DNA from: Methanobrevibacter sp. | GTDB taxonomy: Archaea; Methanobacteriota; Methanobacteria; Methanobacteriales; Methanobacteriaceae | Direction: 5' to 3' | DNA: 64,000 nt | Assembly (NCBI RefSeq): GCF_017539065.1 | Contig: NZ_JAFYHP010000016.1 | Coordinates: forward strand, 124,001-188,000 | In this document: positions 35,509 through 44,635 of the stretch, one piece after another | Numbering within the stretch: the stretch's first letter is position 1 | Layout: the number at the start of each line of letters is the position of its first letter | Made by a program: the position numbers and the translations under genes | The notes under the pieces: model-generated | Told to the model about the DNA's origin: nothing | Seen by the model: only the letters and a program-made list of their open reading frames with translations | The model's database searches: none

Positions 35509-36063
35509 ATATTGAATAAGGAAAAATTTGATAACAAATTTTAGCAAATCCTTATTCATTAAACATATAATAGGTCTGTTAGTGACCTCTAACATCATCA
35601 GATGTCGATATAATATTTGAAAATTTTTATATTTAAAAGTTTCTAATTTTCTAAATTTATAGGATTAAAGCAAATTTCATTGTCAAAACAATTTTTTAAA
35701 GTCAATACAATATTGTTTTTAAAATTTAATCAAATATATATAGAATTAAAATTAAATAACCAATTCTAAAACACTAATAAAAATTAAACATGTAATAGGT
35801 GTTTTTATAAGTATATCATGAAAATTTGCACTTTGTGCAGGAGGATGTTAGTGGCAGTTGAAAAGATAGTGCTTGCTATAGCGTATATCTTTCTAGCAAG
35901 TTACTATTCGTTGTTAGCCATTAACTTGTTAATGTACTAGCCTATGAAATTGAAATAGAAGCATAGTTGGATTATCCAAAAATTTTTTAATTTGATAAAT
36001 TAGCAATTTAAATGATAATGATTCTTAATATGTGTTTTATAGCTTCTATTTTATTCATAGTTT
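35509..36063 (+). repeat. Structured repeat element, right copy (element reads on plus strand)
   Basis: Inverted partner of 29161-29740. It starts with the nested hairpin TGAATAAGGA/TCCTTATTCA (inner AAAATTTG/CAAATTTT), then TGTTAG/CTAACA and ACATC-ATCA-GATGT hairpins, AAAACACTA paired with TAGGTGTTTT, and a TGCAC-TTT-GTGCA hairpin just before a GGAGG site. A 29-codon frame, a TTGGAT/ATCCAA hairpin and the shared AATATGTGTTTTATAG end follow, running up to the stop codon of the MgtE-type gene. Possible TATA-like sequences lie at about 35730-35745 and 35801-35815. No transposase or target-site duplication was found. Confidence 0.85.
35851..35940 (+). CDS. Hydrophobic 29-residue peptide, right element copy
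   Basis: A GTG-initiated frame with a strong GGAGG six bases upstream. The product starts MAVEK and continues as one membrane helix: IVLAIAYIFLASYYS then LLAINLLMY. It aligns without gaps to the left-copy peptide, with the start codon in the same place (GTG here, TTG there) and the stop shifted by one codon. An alternative ATG at 35845 is in frame but too close to the GGAGG. It is likely membrane-inserted. Function unknown; toxin-like peptide, regulatory leader peptide and element-borne protein are all open. Confidence 0.62.
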   Translation: MAVEKIVLAIAYIFLASYYSLLAINLLMY

Positions 36064-37315
36064 AAATTAAAGCTCCTAATATAAGCAAAGAAACTGAAAT
36101 CAATACTAAACTGGAAATTGAATCAGTTATACTGGTTGAAATAGGAATAACAATATTATCTGGGTCTAAATTGCGATTATATGATGTTATTGACACATAA
36201 TAAACAAGGGTAATCATGATTGCTACCAGAATTATTCCGGATATTGTTGATATTTGAACTATCTTATCAAATCCAACGCCAACCAAACCTAAAGCAAAAG
36301 ATGATCCTTCAGCCAAAAGACCAATTATTGGGAAGATTATGACAGCTAAAATAAAGCAAATCATGAAATTGTGAAGCGCTTCCCCTTCAGGTTTTGTGAA
36401 CGGTTCTATTAAACCTGAGTGGAGACCTGAAGATAATCTAGCTCCTAAAATACTAATTAAACTTCCACTTTCTCCTGAAAATAGTGGCAAGAGAGTCAAT
36501 AAGCTTGGATTTGTAAGCAATGTTTCAACTGCTGAGTTTAATATACTTCCGGCCGCTCCTCCTAAAAAGGAACATAAAAGTAGAACCGGGGTGGATTGCT
36601 TTAAAATTGTATTTGTTTCATAAGACAATCTGTAGCAGTAAACAAAACTCAAGGCAATAGCAATCAATATTATAACAAGAATGACATCCTTAAAGACAAG
36701 TGCCTTTAAAATGTAAATTGATGCGATAATGGCCGGCAATGTAAATAAATCACCGAATGCCGCAATGATTGGGCTTGTAATATTATCCGGATCCCATCCA
36801 TGTTCAAAACTTTTGAATGAAATGAACATTGTAATCGGAAGCATTATCAAGTTTGAAATTATGCCTGCAATAACACAAATCAACATGAAATCGATTATGC
36901 TCATTGAAGGTTGATGTAATAAAATACATAACATTTTAGCTATAATTGCTAAAAACAAGGACAATACCATTGTTAAAACAAAGGATGCAAAGATATTATA
37001 ATTCAATTGCTCTGAAAATTCAAACTCCGGTGATATAATACCGATGTGCAGGTTGGTTGATAATCTGGAGGCAAAAGAACCGAAAATATTTCCTCTCATG
37101 CCGATAGCTCCAGGAATTACCACTAATAAACCTGGGAATGTTTCAAGGAAAAAGGTCATCTTACCTAAGATAACACCGGCGCACAAATCGCCTATAGCAC
37201 AAATCAATAATGCTATAAGACTTTCTTTAATAACAGAGCTGTGTTCTTCAACAAAATCAGGAAATGTTGAAAATACAGATAGCGGAGTGCGAATCTTCTT
37301 CTGTTTGTCTGTCAC
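36062..37315 (-). CDS. MgtE/SLC41-type divalent cation transporter (duplicated membrane domain)
   Basis: A 417-residue membrane protein with two MgtE-type integral domains. The family repeat appears as FPGLLVVIPGAIGMRGNIFG (first) and LLPLFSGESGSLISILGARL (second), each followed by several helices. It lacks the cytoplasmic MgtE N domain and CBS domains, as in the SLC41-like archaeal branch. It should move Mg2+ or another divalent metal. The GTG at 37315 is chosen: GTGAT sits four bases upstream, and the GTG at 37324 is that ribosome-binding site. The upstream PhoU/TrkA-C gene is probably its regulator or subunit. Confidence 0.85.
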   Translation of the reverse strand: MTDKQKKIRTPLSVFSTFPDFVEEHSSVIKESLIALLICAIGDLCAGVILGKMTFFLETFPGLLVVIPGAIGMRGNIFGSFASRLSTNLHIGIISPEFEFSEQLNYNIFASFVLTMVLSLFLAIIAKMLCILLHQPSMSIIDFMLICVIAGIISNLIMLPITMFISFKSFEHGWDPDNITSPIIAAFGDLFTLPAIIASIYILKALVFKDVILVIILIAIALSFVYCYRLSYETNTILKQSTPVLLLCSFLGGAAGSILNSAVETLLTNPSLLTLLPLFSGESGSLISILGARLSSGLHSGLIEPFTKPEGEALHNFMICFILAVIIFPIIGLLAEGSSFALGLVGVGFDKIVQISTISGIILVAIMITLVYYVSITSYNRNLDPDNIVIPISTSITDSISSLVLISVSLLILGALI

Positions 37316-37349
37316 ACATATCACTACCCATAATCATTTCTTTCACTTC

Positions 37350-37949
37350 CTAGTTTTCATCTTCTAATTCTTCTGGAATATCTTCTAGTGAACAAGTTCC
37401 CGCAGCCAATTTTTCAAGCAAATCGGCGCCTTCATCTGTTCCTTTCAAAATTAATGTATCTGCAGGTAAAAGCATGGTACGTTTGTCCGGTCCATAAATC
37501 CAGGATGTACCTCTTCTGATTGCAATTACTCGCATACCAGTACGATTTACCAATAATAAATCGCCTAAAGTATTATTTGCTAAATCTGAATTATCTGATA
37601 TTGTAACTCTTACAATACTTTTATCAGACTCTTCCATAACCATTTTAAATACAGGGTGTGGTTTAAACCCGGTTATTACCAAATCAGCTAAATCTTTAGC
37701 CGCGTTTGCTATACTTTCAGCGGCTTCAGCAATCTCAAGTAAAGCGGTTAATTTTTCCGCATCTTCATAAGATCTCGCCGCCACTAACGATTCTTTTTTA
37801 ATTTCATAGTTCATAGAGTTAACTTCATTTTCCAATGCAATAACTTCTTCAGCTGCAGCTTTACTATTAAATAAAACAGCTGAATAAGCTAAATCCACCA
37901 TTAACTCCGACATATTTTTCATTTCTATTAAAAGATTTTTAATTGACAA
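37350..37949 (-). CDS. PhoU-like plus TrkA-C domain protein
   Basis: A 199-residue soluble protein with an N-terminal helical PhoU-like domain (about 1-95, heptad-rich, with [21 protein letters not shown]) and a C-terminal TrkA-C/RCK-C domain (about 110-190: [40 protein letters not shown]). RCK-C domains bind ligands and gate ion transporters; proteins with this pairing lie beside MgtE/SLC41-type transporters in many archaea. Here it is 34 bases upstream of such a gene and 11 bases downstream of cobJ, so it is likely the transporter's regulatory partner. Confidence 0.85.
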   Translation of the reverse strand: MSIKNLLIEMKNMSELMVDLAYSAVLFNSKAAAEEVIALENEVNSMNYEIKKESLVAARSYEDAEKLTALLEIAEAAESIANAAKDLADLVITGFKPHPVFKMVMEESDKSIVRVTISDNSDLANNTLGDLLLVNRTGMRVIAIRRGTSWIYGPDKRTMLLPADTLILKGTDEGADLLEKLAAGTCSLEDIPEELEDEN

Positions 37950-37960
37950 TTCAAATTCCC

Positions 37961-39034
37961 CTAAAGATCATTTGGATTAGTTTTTAATAAGCATGCTTTT
38001 CTAAGTTTTAATAATGTTTTCTTTTTGGTTTTTAAATCTTCAACTTCTTCAAGAATGTTTTCTAAAGGCTCTCGTAAACATTCAACAGCTTCCTTGGTAT
38101 GTAACCAGTGACAATTTGTACAGTTCCATACGCCTTTTCCCTTAATCCATTCTCCTCCAGTTGCAGAATCTCCACATGGGTAAAACGGACAATAGCAGAA
38201 ATCGCAGTACTGGCCATCCCAATGGCAAGGATAGAATTCACATTCCCTATTTGGTCCATGCGGAACGTCACCATTTAAGAATTTTTCATAATGATTTTGT
38301 GATAATGGATGGATTTTAGACCTAATAACATATCCTCTTGGTGTAATTAGCTTATCGTCTTGAACGTAAGTTATATCATTTCCAACAATTAATGTGCAGG
38401 ACATGTTGACTATGTCTTCTGACAAATCTTTAACTTTAACAATTGTAGTTTTTGGAGGCTCATAAGTACTATCAATGATGCCTATTAATGCATCTTCGCC
38501 TTTAATATCTAAAACCGCTTGTTTAAATCTTCTGAAAGGTTCCTTACGGGTTTTGCTTATAGGATTATAAATTGCAATAATCAAATTTGCTTCAAGAGCG
38601 TATCTTAACTTTTTTTCGATTTCAGATAATGGAGTTAAAATATTGCTTAAGCTTATTGCTGCAAAATCATGTAAAGGAGCGCCTAAATGACTTGCTGCAT
38701 AATTAAGCGCTGAAACACCAGGATATACCTTAATTTCAACATCCTCATATTTACTTACAATTTGATATAATACATTTGCCATTCCAAAGACCCCAGGATC
38801 TCCGGAACTGATTAATGAAACTGTCTGGCCTTCCTGACTTCTCTTTATAGCAAATTCTGCCCTAACTATTTCATCACCCATTCCTTTTTTAATTATTTCT
38901 TTTCCTTCAATTAAATCATCAATCTGGTTAATATACTTTTTATAACCGATGATGACATCGGACTCTTCAATAGCTTTTAGGGCTCCTAAAGTCATGTTGT
39001 CTCTATTTTGACCGATTCCTATAACATTAATCAT
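37961..39034 (-). CDS. cobJ: Precorrin-3B/cobalt-factor III C17-methyltransferase with Cys-rich tail
   Basis: CobJ/CbiH methylates C17 with ring contraction in corrin synthesis. The N-terminal 240 residues are a normal SAM-dependent tetrapyrrole methylase: [50 protein letters not shown] and [15 protein letters not shown]-terminal extension of about 100 residues contains a dense cysteine module ([20 protein letters not shown], then CGD, CTNCHW), the Cys-rich small domain often fused to or near cobamide enzymes, probably metal-binding. It is in a unit with the PhoU/TrkA-C protein and the MgtE-type transporter. cbiG and cbiB lie about 4 kb away. Confidence 0.92.
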   Translation of the reverse strand: MINVIGIGQNRDNMTLGALKAIEESDVIIGYKKYINQIDDLIEGKEIIKKGMGDEIVRAEFAIKRSQEGQTVSLISSGDPGVFGMANVLYQIVSKYEDVEIKVYPGVSALNYAASHLGAPLHDFAAISLSNILTPLSEIEKKLRYALEANLIIAIYNPISKTRKEPFRRFKQAVLDIKGEDALIGIIDSTYEPPKTTIVKVKDLSEDIVNMSCTLIVGNDITYVQDDKLITPRGYVIRSKIHPLSQNHYEKFLNGDVPHGPNRECEFYPCHWDGQYCDFCYCPFYPCGDSATGGEWIKGKGVWNCTNCHWLHTKEAVECLREPLENILEEVEDLKTKKKTLLKLRKACLLKTNPNDL

Positions 39035-39041
39035 TATATCA

Positions 39042-39539
39042 CTAGTACAGTTTTAAAATTGAAGTTATTTCTAATGTATTTTCATCAACTCTTAGACCAT
39101 TTTCTTTGAAAGATGCCTGAGCGGTAGCAATTACTTTGTAAGACGGATCTTGACTAATGATAATCTGACCGGAACTTGATTTCGGTGAAGCATAACCTAA
39201 TGCTTCAATATTAACTGTTAAATTCTCATTGTCAGTATCATCATAGGTTGTTATATTCATTGAATTAATATTTACGCCATCTACTTGCGATAGCGATTCC
39301 ATCTTAAGTGCAACATCTTTCTTATTTGAAATGTTTACTGGAGTTGGGTCTTTTATTAATACGTCGTTTACTTTTTCAGGATTAAAAAATTCTTGAATTT
39401 TTGATATTTGCATATCTATTAATCCTTGAACGTTAGGAGCTTCAGCTGTAACAATAGTATATGAACTAAAAAGACCTAATTCAAAAAATACAATAAATAA
39501 CACTATTATCAATACAATTCTAAGTATTTTGTTTGCCAT
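39042..39539 (-). CDS. Membrane-anchored hypothetical protein
   Basis: A 165-residue protein with an N-terminal membrane helix (ILRIVLIIVLFIVFFELGLF) after a single Lys, and a polar exterior domain predicted to be mostly beta strand (GQIIISQDPSYKVIATAQAS, LEITSILKLY). No cysteines and no motif that I recognise. It is 7 bases upstream of cobJ and transcribed divergently from the polymerase D gene, so it opens the cobJ transporter unit. Its relation to cobamide synthesis is unknown. Confidence 0.7.
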   Translation of the reverse strand: MANKILRIVLIIVLFIVFFELGLFSSYTIVTAEAPNVQGLIDMQISKIQEFFNPEKVNDVLIKDPTPVNISNKKDVALKMESLSQVDGVNINSMNITTYDDTDNENLTVNIEALGYASPKSSSGQIIISQDPSYKVIATAQASFKENGLRVDENTLEITSILKLY

Positions 39540-39699
39540 TTTATCACAATCATTATTCTCTATAAATATAGATTATATAATACTTTAAAATATATGTCTA
39601 ATATATAATAAATATAACCCAAATTTTCAATTTAAAATTAATATTGTTTTTTCAAATTCTCAAAGTTTATTAATATAAAAAAATAAAATTTTTATCAAT

Positions 39700-41358
39700 A
39701 TGTCAACTAATAAAATTCTATTGAAATTTGCAAAAAAAGGAATAAACCTATCACCTGAAGCTTATGAAAAAGTCATTAATGAAGAAAATCCTTTAAATTT
39801 TGCATCTACTTTAATAGTCAAATTAAAAAGTGATAAATTCACTTCAAAAGACTTAGTTTCAGTCAGTGGCGAAACTATCGACGAAATATTAGGTAAAAAA
39901 ACAACCAAAAAAAGTGAAAATCAAGACACTTTAATTGAAAAAGAAGTTGATAAAACACCACAAAAGACTAACATTGCTCAAAAAAATAAAGAAGTTCCAA
40001 AAAAACCTACTTCAATAGATTCTCTTAAAAAAGAAAGTGATGAACCTGAAAAACATGTCAATGAAATTATTGAGGAAGCTTCTGAAACAATTAAAGACAC
40101 TAAAATTAAATTTAAAAGAAATGAGCAAAAAACTAATGTTAAATATGACTTTAAAATCATCCAAGATACAAGTAAAAAATCATACACCAGCGGAGAGATA
40201 GAAAACTTAATCGCTTATTTTAGAAGTAGATATGAAAAATTGGCAAATATATTATCAAAAAGGCCAGAACTCAGAAACTATACAAAAATCGCCGATATTG
40301 ATGATGGAATGGATAGTTTAAGCCTGATATTGATGGTCCGTGAAATAAGATCCAGTAAGAACGGTCATAAAATCGTTGAATTTGAAGATGATACTGGAAA
40401 TATCTCTGTTTTATTTTCAAATAAAAACGAAGAATTATTTGCTGAAGCTGAAAAGCTTGTTAAAGATGAAGTTGTTGGTGTTATTGCAAATAAAAGTGAC
40501 GATTCAAACTTTGCATTTGGCCAAGAAATCATTAATCCTGGTGTATTAAGTGTTCCTGAAAAAAAAATGGATTTCGGAATTGTATTCCTGTCAGATGTTC
40601 ATATTGGTAGCTTAACCTTCCTTGAAGATGCATTCCAAAGATTTATTGATTGGATTAACTGTGAACAAGGTACAGAAGAGCAAAGAAAGGTTGCTGAAGA
40701 TGTAAAATATCTTATAATCGGTGGAGATATTGTGGATGGTATTGGTGTGTATCCGAATCAAGATAAAGAGCTTGTCATTAAGGATATTACAGAGCAATAC
40801 AATGAAGCTGCCAGATTTTTAGGAAATATTAGAAGTGACATCAAAATTATCATCGCTCCTGGAAACCACGATGCATCAAGAGTAGCAGAACCTCAGCCAG
40901 CAGTGCCTGAAGAATATGCAAAAGCGTTATACGAACTTGACAATGTTGAATTCATTTCAAATCCTGGTGTAGTTTCACTTGATGGAATTAATGTTTTAAT
41001 TTATCATGGACGTAGTTTTGACGATATGGTAATGGCTGTAAAATCATTCAGTTATGAAAAAAATGATGAAATAATGGAAGAATTATTGCAAAAAAGACAT
41101 TTAGCTCCACTTTATGGTGAAAGAACTCCCCTTGCATCAGAACTTGAAGATTACCTCGTGATTGATCAAGTTCCAGATGTCCTGCATACAGGCCATGTTC
41201 ACGTAAACAGCTACAGAAAATTCAAAGGGGTTCATTTGATTAATTCAGGTACTTTTCAGACTCAGACCGAGTTCCAAAAAATATATAATATCGAACCGAC
41301 TCCAGCAGAAGTTCCGATTCTTCATAAAGGAAAATATAAGCATTTCAAATTTTTATAA
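39700..41358 (+). CDS. polB: DNA polymerase II (family D) small subunit, 3'-5' exonuclease
   Basis: DP1 subunit of the archaeal replicative polymerase D; it carries the proofreading exonuclease of the Mre11-like metallophosphoesterase fold. Of 552 residues, the first 75 form a helical domain. Residues about 75-160 are a charged linker ([20 protein letters not shown]), then an OB fold ([20 protein letters not shown]), then the phosphoesterase motifs [29 protein letters not shown] and HTGHVHVNS. The ATG comes about 25 bases after a TATA-like TTAATATAAAAAAAT and lacks a ribosome-binding site, so the message is probably leaderless. Confidence 0.96.
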   Translation: MSTNKILLKFAKKGINLSPEAYEKVINEENPLNFASTLIVKLKSDKFTSKDLVSVSGETIDEILGKKTTKKSENQDTLIEKEVDKTPQKTNIAQKNKEVPKKPTSIDSLKKESDEPEKHVNEIIEEASETIKDTKIKFKRNEQKTNVKYDFKIIQDTSKKSYTSGEIENLIAYFRSRYEKLANILSKRPELRNYTKIADIDDGMDSLSLILMVREIRSSKNGHKIVEFEDDTGNISVLFSNKNEELFAEAEKLVKDEVVGVIANKSDDSNFAFGQEIINPGVLSVPEKKMDFGIVFLSDVHIGSLTFLEDAFQRFIDWINCEQGTEEQRKVAEDVKYLIIGGDIVDGIGVYPNQDKELVIKDITEQYNEAARFLGNIRSDIKIIIAPGNHDASRVAEPQPAVPEEYAKALYELDNVEFISNPGVVSLDGINVLIYHGRSFDDMVMAVKSFSYEKNDEIMEELLQKRHLAPLYGERTPLASELEDYLVIDQVPDVLHTGHVHVNSYRKFKGVHLINSGTFQTQTEFQKIYNIEPTPAEVPILHKGKYKHFKFL

Positions 41359-41369
41359 GGTGTTGTTTA

Positions 41370-41945
41370 ATGAAAAAAAATGTTGCTGAAATCATTGACG
41401 TTTGTAATGAAATTTATAATAAAGGTTTAGTTTCTGGAAAAGCTGGAAATGTTAGTGCAAGATTTGGAGATGTTGTTGCTATCACTCCTACTTTGAAATC
41501 ATTGTCCCAGCTTAATGAAGAAGATATAGTACTGGTCAATATGGAAGGGAATGTGCTCACAAAAGGCAAACCGTCTTCTGAAGTAAATATGCATTTAGGA
41601 ATCTATAAAAAAAGATCAGACGTTAATGCTATTGTACACACTCACTCACCATATGCAACAGGATTTGCCTTTTCAGATAAAAAACTTAAAAGATTGGAAG
41701 GTTTCGGCGAAATTAAAAATCCATATTTGCCTTTTATCGAATATGAAAAACCGGGAACCGATGAACTTGCAAAAAGTGCCGCCGAAGGAATCGGTGATGA
41801 TGACGTGCTAATATTAAAAAATCATGGTGTGATTTGTGTAGGCGATGATTTAAAAGAAGCTATGCTGCTTGCAGTTTTTGTTGAAGAAAGTGCAAAAACC
41901 CAATTCAATACATTGATGTTAAATTCAGTAGAAGAACTTGATTAG
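41370..41945 (+). CDS. fucA: Class II aldolase (L-fuculose-phosphate aldolase type)
   Basis: A 191-residue zinc aldolase of the class II aldolase/adducin family. The Zn ligands are in VHTHSPYATGF and in the late KNHGVICVGD; GKAGNVSARFG and KPSSEVNMHLGIYKKR are further signatures. In methanogens the MJ1418-type enzyme makes lactaldehyde, used for the lactate part of coenzyme F420, so this is the likely role. It follows polB by 11 bases and is probably cotranscribed. Its stop overlaps the stop of the convergent RHH gene by 3 bases. Confidence 0.88.
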   Translation: MKKNVAEIIDVCNEIYNKGLVSGKAGNVSARFGDVVAITPTLKSLSQLNEEDIVLVNMEGNVLTKGKPSSEVNMHLGIYKKRSDVNAIVHTHSPYATGFAFSDKKLKRLEGFGEIKNPYLPFIEYEKPGTDELAKSAAEGIGDDDVLILKNHGVICVGDDLKEAMLLAVFVEESAKTQFNTLMLNSVEELD

Positions 41946-42109
41946 TCTTCATCTGAAATTAAATCTGCTTTGTTTCTACTTATTAATCCTTCTTCAATCA
42001 TTTTTATAATTAATCCGGATAAAGAAGTGTCTTCATCGATTGCTAATTTTTTTAATTCTTTTTTTAATTCTACAGGTAAGTTTATTGTGGTTTTGCTTAT
42101 ATCTGACAT
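41942..42109 (-). CDS. Small ribbon-helix-helix (CopG-type) DNA-binding protein
   Basis: A 55-residue protein with the classic RHH layout: a short strand TTINLPVEL, helix ELKKELKKLAIDEDTS, turn, and helix SLSGLIIKMIEEGLI. RHH proteins bind DNA as dimers through the strand and often act as repressors or antitoxins. No toxin gene is adjacent: the neighbours are the convergent fucA and the plus-strand UPF0147 gene, so it appears to be a stand-alone regulator. Start ATG at 42109; the ribosome-binding site is weak. Confidence 0.85.
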   Translation of the reverse strand: MSDISKTTINLPVELKKELKKLAIDEDTSLSGLIIKMIEEGLISRNKADLISDED

Positions 42110-42254
42110 GTATAATAATTCTAATTTAATTTAATATAAATTTTTCTAAAGAAAAAATTATCACTACCAAAAAGTATTTAAATTGATTAGTAACAAATAT
42201 TAAACTAATAGTTATTTTACTTATTTTAATCATTTTTTTATGGAGGGAAGCCGA

Positions 42255-42503
42255 ATGAGCAATCAAGCAATTGAAGAAGTATGTGAAATCCTTAACTATA
42301 TTTCAGATAATAACACTGTTCCTCGTAATATTAGAGAAGCAGCTAGTCAATCTTGTGATTTATTAAAAGATGATGAGCAAGATCAATCAGTAAGAATAAG
42401 TACTGTACTTGGAAAATTAGACGAAATCAGTAATGATCCTAATATTCCTGTTCACGCAAGAACTTTAATTTGGGAAGTTCTTTCTAAATTAGAAGCTATT
42501 TAA
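42255..42503 (+). CDS. UPF0147 family protein
   Basis: An 82-residue helical archaeal protein of family UPF0147 with unknown function. Recognisable segments are EEVCEILNYISDNNTVPRN, IREAASQSCDLL and NIPVHARTLIWEVLSKLEAI. A strong GGAGG eight bases before the ATG at 42255 fixes the start; a frame opening at 42240 would place the ribosome-binding site inside the gene. It has a strong promoter-like upstream region and its own terminator, so it is monocistronic and probably well expressed. Confidence 0.88.
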   Translation: MSNQAIEEVCEILNYISDNNTVPRNIREAASQSCDLLKDDEQDQSVRISTVLGKLDEISNDPNIPVHARTLIWEVLSKLEAI

Positions 42504-42516
42504 ATAGCTTTTTTTA
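42493..42516 (+). terminator. Hairpin terminator of the UPF0147 gene
   Basis: A perfect palindrome, AAGCTATTTAAATAGCTT (42493-42510), spans the stop codon and is followed by a T run and TATTTTAC. This is a strong hairpin-plus-U-tract signal. Confidence 0.7.
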
Positions 42517-42534
42517 TTTTACTATTTTTTTTAA

Positions 42535-43548
42535 CTATCTTGAAACCGCCACAGATATTGTAACGCCATCATAAGAAGTCTTTTTATAAATTAATTTTGA
42601 CTCAAAACCTGCCATTATTAATGCTGAAGGTTCACAGACACCGTAGATTCCAAATTTTGAATATACGAATTCGGATTTACTAACATCATTGGATTCAAAC
42701 AACTTCAATTTATCTATTTCAACAAATTCAACAGGTATTCCCAAACTTTCAGATAATTCCAAAATACCTTTCTCATCCTTTTTTATCTCGGCTGATGTTA
42801 GAAGATTCACCCTGGACTGACGAATATTCAAGTCATCCAACGATTTCATAAATCCATCGCGGATTTTTTCACATTCTTTGCCACGCCTACAGCCAATTCC
42901 AACGACTATCTTTTTCTCTTTCAATATGAGTTTGTGCTCATCAACGCTGACAAGTATTTCATCCGTATTAATTTTTGATGAGTAATAAATCGAAACGTTT
43001 ATTTCCATATTGGTGTTGTTTAAATATTCAAATAAATATTCAAAATTTTTATTTGGGTTGACGGTTAAGGAAATTTCACGACCTTCCAAAATGGCCTTAT
43101 TAAAGTATAGAATCTCTTTTGAATTATCAATCGATAAATACAAGTCACGAGCCAAAACATCAATACCCAACTTATTATTCACATCTGTTGATGTGGTGAT
43201 AACCGGTGTTGCATTAATCAAATTGCTTATCTTTTTGGTTAGTTTATTGGCTCCGCCTAGATGTCCCGAAAGCGTTGAAATAGCAAATCTGCCATTATCA
43301 TCAATGTTTACAACTGCAGGATCAGTCAGTTTAGATTCTATTAATGGTGCAATGGATCTTATCAATATTCCAGAAGCCATTATTGCAATTATCGCATCAT
43401 ATTCGTGAAATAAAATTGGAAAATACTTTTTAACATTTTTATGATATAAATCACACATTATTATTGTTGAATCTAAATCCAATTTATCTTTTAAATCAAA
43501 AGCCAATTCTTGACCTTTATCTGATACGGAAATGATAGCTACTTTCAT
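42535..43548 (-). CDS. cbiG: Cobalt-precorrin-5A hydrolase
   Basis: CbiG opens the delta-lactone of cobalt-precorrin-5A and releases acetaldehyde in anaerobic corrin synthesis. The 337-residue protein has the N-terminal domain (IIAIMASGILIRSIAPLIES, the conserved LSGHLGGANKLT and TSTDVNNKLGID) and the C-terminal CbiG domain (VVGIGCRRGKEC, VYSKFGIYGVCEPSALIMAG). Its start overlaps the end of cbiB by 4 bases, a translationally coupled pair. Together with cobJ it shows the early-cobalt route. Confidence 0.93.
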   Translation of the reverse strand: MKVAIISVSDKGQELAFDLKDKLDLDSTIIMCDLYHKNVKKYFPILFHEYDAIIAIMASGILIRSIAPLIESKLTDPAVVNIDDNGRFAISTLSGHLGGANKLTKKISNLINATPVITTSTDVNNKLGIDVLARDLYLSIDNSKEILYFNKAILEGREISLTVNPNKNFEYLFEYLNNTNMEINVSIYYSSKINTDEILVSVDEHKLILKEKKIVVGIGCRRGKECEKIRDGFMKSLDDLNIRQSRVNLLTSAEIKKDEKGILELSESLGIPVEFVEIDKLKLFESNDVSKSEFVYSKFGIYGVCEPSALIMAGFESKLIYKKTSYDGVTISVAVSR

Positions 43549-44573
43549 AATATCACAAACAGTAATGTAAATAGGAATATAATAGTTATTGTAAACAATA
43601 TTATAGTTAATTTTGACAGCTTAACAGCCTTTGAAATATCGTCTGCTGTTATATCTTTATTGTCATCACCTAAAATATAAGTATCTTTTTTGATTAATTG
43701 AATGTTTAAAGCGCCGGCGGTAGGTGCCATTGTAAAACCTGAATTTGGTGAAGGGCATTTTCTAGCATCCCTCATCATAATCTTATAAGCATTCTTCCAA
43801 TCCAGTTTAAGTAAATAAGCTGAAAAAACAACGAATATTCCTGAAAGTCTTGAAGGAATGAAATTCAATATATCATCAATTTTTGCAGGGAAATAACCTA
43901 TATGGTTCAATTCTTCGGTTTTGTACCCAAGCATTGCATCAAGAGTGTTGAATATACGATAAAACATTGGTACTAGCAGCAAATAAAACAATGCAGTATC
44001 AATAGGTGAATACAGAATTACTGCACCGAAAACAAAATAGTAAAATACCGGAGCAACATAAGAATCAGTTATATTTTCAGTTAAACTTTCAATTGTTGCT
44101 GAAACAATGAACGATTCTGTTAGCTGGTCTGTTTCACGACTGACTAGGTATGACACCAATTGCCTTGCTTTATCAATGCTTTCGTTTAATGCATTTGCTA
44201 CATCAATCGCTGTCTGTAATAACATGTTTACAGAAAATGTGGATGATAATAATATTGTAAATACAATAAATAACAAAATCAGATTAAAAGAACAAACCAA
44301 ATAAATCAAATACAAAATGATAGTTGAAACAATCAACACACATAAAACAACCAGCAGGCCAGATAACTTATTTTTGACATTGATGAAAATTCTTTTGAAA
44401 AAATCAATCAAAGATCCAACAATAACAACAGGATGTATTCTTGTTGGCAGCTCTCCGAATATAATATCAATTGCTAATGATAACAATAATGCTAAAACAA
44501 TAAAGACATACAAGCTTATTGAAGTTGATTTTAGCGATAAAATATCATTAACTAAATTATTATATTCAATCAT
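43545..44573 (-). CDS. cbiB: Adenosylcobinamide-phosphate synthase
   Basis: CbiB/CobD attaches the aminopropanol linker to adenosylcobyric acid at the membrane. The 342-residue protein has several helices and the signatures DIIFGELPTRIHPVVIVGSL near residue 37, LVSYLVSRETDQLTE, YVAPVFYYFVFGAVILY, FNTLDAMLGYKTEE and RDARKCPSPNSGFTMAPTAG. It is slightly longer than many homologues because of an N-terminal extension. It is the first gene of the cbiB-cbiG pair and diverges from the DUF2299-type gene. Confidence 0.94.
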   Translation of the reverse strand: MIEYNNLVNDILSLKSTSISLYVFIVLALLLSLAIDIIFGELPTRIHPVVIVGSLIDFFKRIFINVKNKLSGLLVVLCVLIVSTIILYLIYLVCSFNLILLFIVFTILLSSTFSVNMLLQTAIDVANALNESIDKARQLVSYLVSRETDQLTESFIVSATIESLTENITDSYVAPVFYYFVFGAVILYSPIDTALFYLLLVPMFYRIFNTLDAMLGYKTEELNHIGYFPAKIDDILNFIPSRLSGIFVVFSAYLLKLDWKNAYKIMMRDARKCPSPNSGFTMAPTAGALNIQLIKKDTYILGDDNKDITADDISKAVKLSKLTIILFTITIIFLFTLLFVIL

Positions 44574-44635
44574 AGTTTAATATATATAATAAAAAAATAA
44601 ATAATTTATTATAAATTTTTTTAAAAGATGATAAT

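Noticed and set aside
35509..35580. Nested hairpin at the head of the right element as a simple terminator of the pilin-like genes
   Set aside because: The same hairpin heads the left copy, where it is not positioned after a gene in the same direction, so it belongs to the element; a secondary terminator role remains possible.
41942..42109. RHH protein as antitoxin of a toxin-antitoxin pair
   Set aside because: No small toxin-like gene is adjacent in the same direction; fucA is convergent and UPF0147 is a conserved single gene.
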